From IMG/VR virus record IMGVR_UViG_3300021122_000007, positions 1-20,452 of that record: a stretch of DNA of 20,452 nucleotides. One strand, 5' to 3'. The DNA is from a virus. Position numbers and translations under genes: made by a program. The notes beneath the pieces were generated by a model. That model searched no databases. It was given only the letters and a program-made list of their open reading frames with translations, and had not been told where the DNA came from. Below are positions 20,337 to 20,452 of this stretch, piece by piece (positions within the stretch are counted from its first letter, which is position 1; every line of letters begins with the position of its first letter).

Positions 20337-20452
20337 TGCCACAAAAAACACCAGGACCCATAGCAGATCTTTCAGCATCTTACATGAGATTGATGGAAGC
20401 CTTAAGCACATCTACGGCGATCTCAACGTCTTTAGATGATTCTGTTGGTACT
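20336..20452 (+). CDS. Unknown protein, partial at the right edge
   Basis: The first 39 codons of a gene whose ATG overlaps the spike gene stop (TAATG). It begins MPQKTPGPIADLSASYMRLM and is Ser/Thr-rich. Too short to assign; it is probably another baseplate or tail component by position. Confidence 0.6.
   Translation, partial: MPQKTPGPIADLSASYMRLMEALSTSTAISTSLDDSVGT

Noticed and set aside
1-20452. CRISPR array, insertion sequence or prophage attachment site
   Set aside because: No regularly spaced repeats, transposase, integrase or terminal inverted repeats were seen. The only mobile genes are the two homing endonucleases and the split intein.

Overview
The window comes from the genome of a large tailed phage related to T4 (contractile tail), most likely infecting a member of the Bacteroidota. 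The T4-like assignment rests on a set of recognisable core genes: a terminase large subunit with the gp17 motifs, a gp46/gp47-type recombination nuclease, a zinc-finger/TOPRIM primase, a gp55-type late sigma factor, and baseplate hub/spike proteins. Small proteins of the kind typical of marine T4-like phages are also present. The host assignment is an inference. It rests on a signal peptide ending in SSA|QD, on low GC, and on mostly A-rich gene starts without a strong Shine-Dalgarno sequence.

Layout. A 213-base divergent intergenic region (16252-16464) separates two gene blocks. The leftward block (minus strand, 16251 down to 1) begins with replication and recombination genes: primase, then a single-polypeptide Mre11/Rad50-like (gp47+gp46) protein. 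A small zincin metallopeptidase, a free-standing HNH homing endonuclease and a run of conserved phage proteins follow. These include a zinc-cluster protein, a DUF3008-type protein, a Dps/ferritin-like protein and a cupin-like protein. Next comes a lysis region (7765-4891): three membrane or exported coiled-coil proteins, a GH19 endolysin, an exported non-specific nuclease and a two-TM candidate holin. A group of late proteins comes next, several sharing the N-terminus MIKLIDILKE, which looks like a capsid-targeting propeptide. The block ends with the terminase.

The terminase is the main discovery. Its reading frame is broken directly after the Walker B Asp-Glu by the start of an intein. A stop codon and a complete endonuclease gene follow. 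A second reading frame then supplies the rest of the intein and the C-terminal part of terminase. This is a split intein with an atypical split point (34-residue N-part, 106-residue C-part), and the homing endonuclease gene lies between the halves. Functional terminase must be assembled by protein trans-splicing.

The rightward block (16465 to the right edge) holds a tightly overlapped operon: a 52-aa protein, a glutaredoxin-like protein, an HD hydrolase, a membrane protein and the late sigma factor. Structural genes follow: a small protein, a baseplate OB-fold protein, a beta-helical spike protein and one gene cut by the edge. A 9-mer, ATATTTATA in the sense direction, sits 4-18 bases before seven gene starts on both strands and is a good candidate late promoter read through the gp55-like sigma factor.
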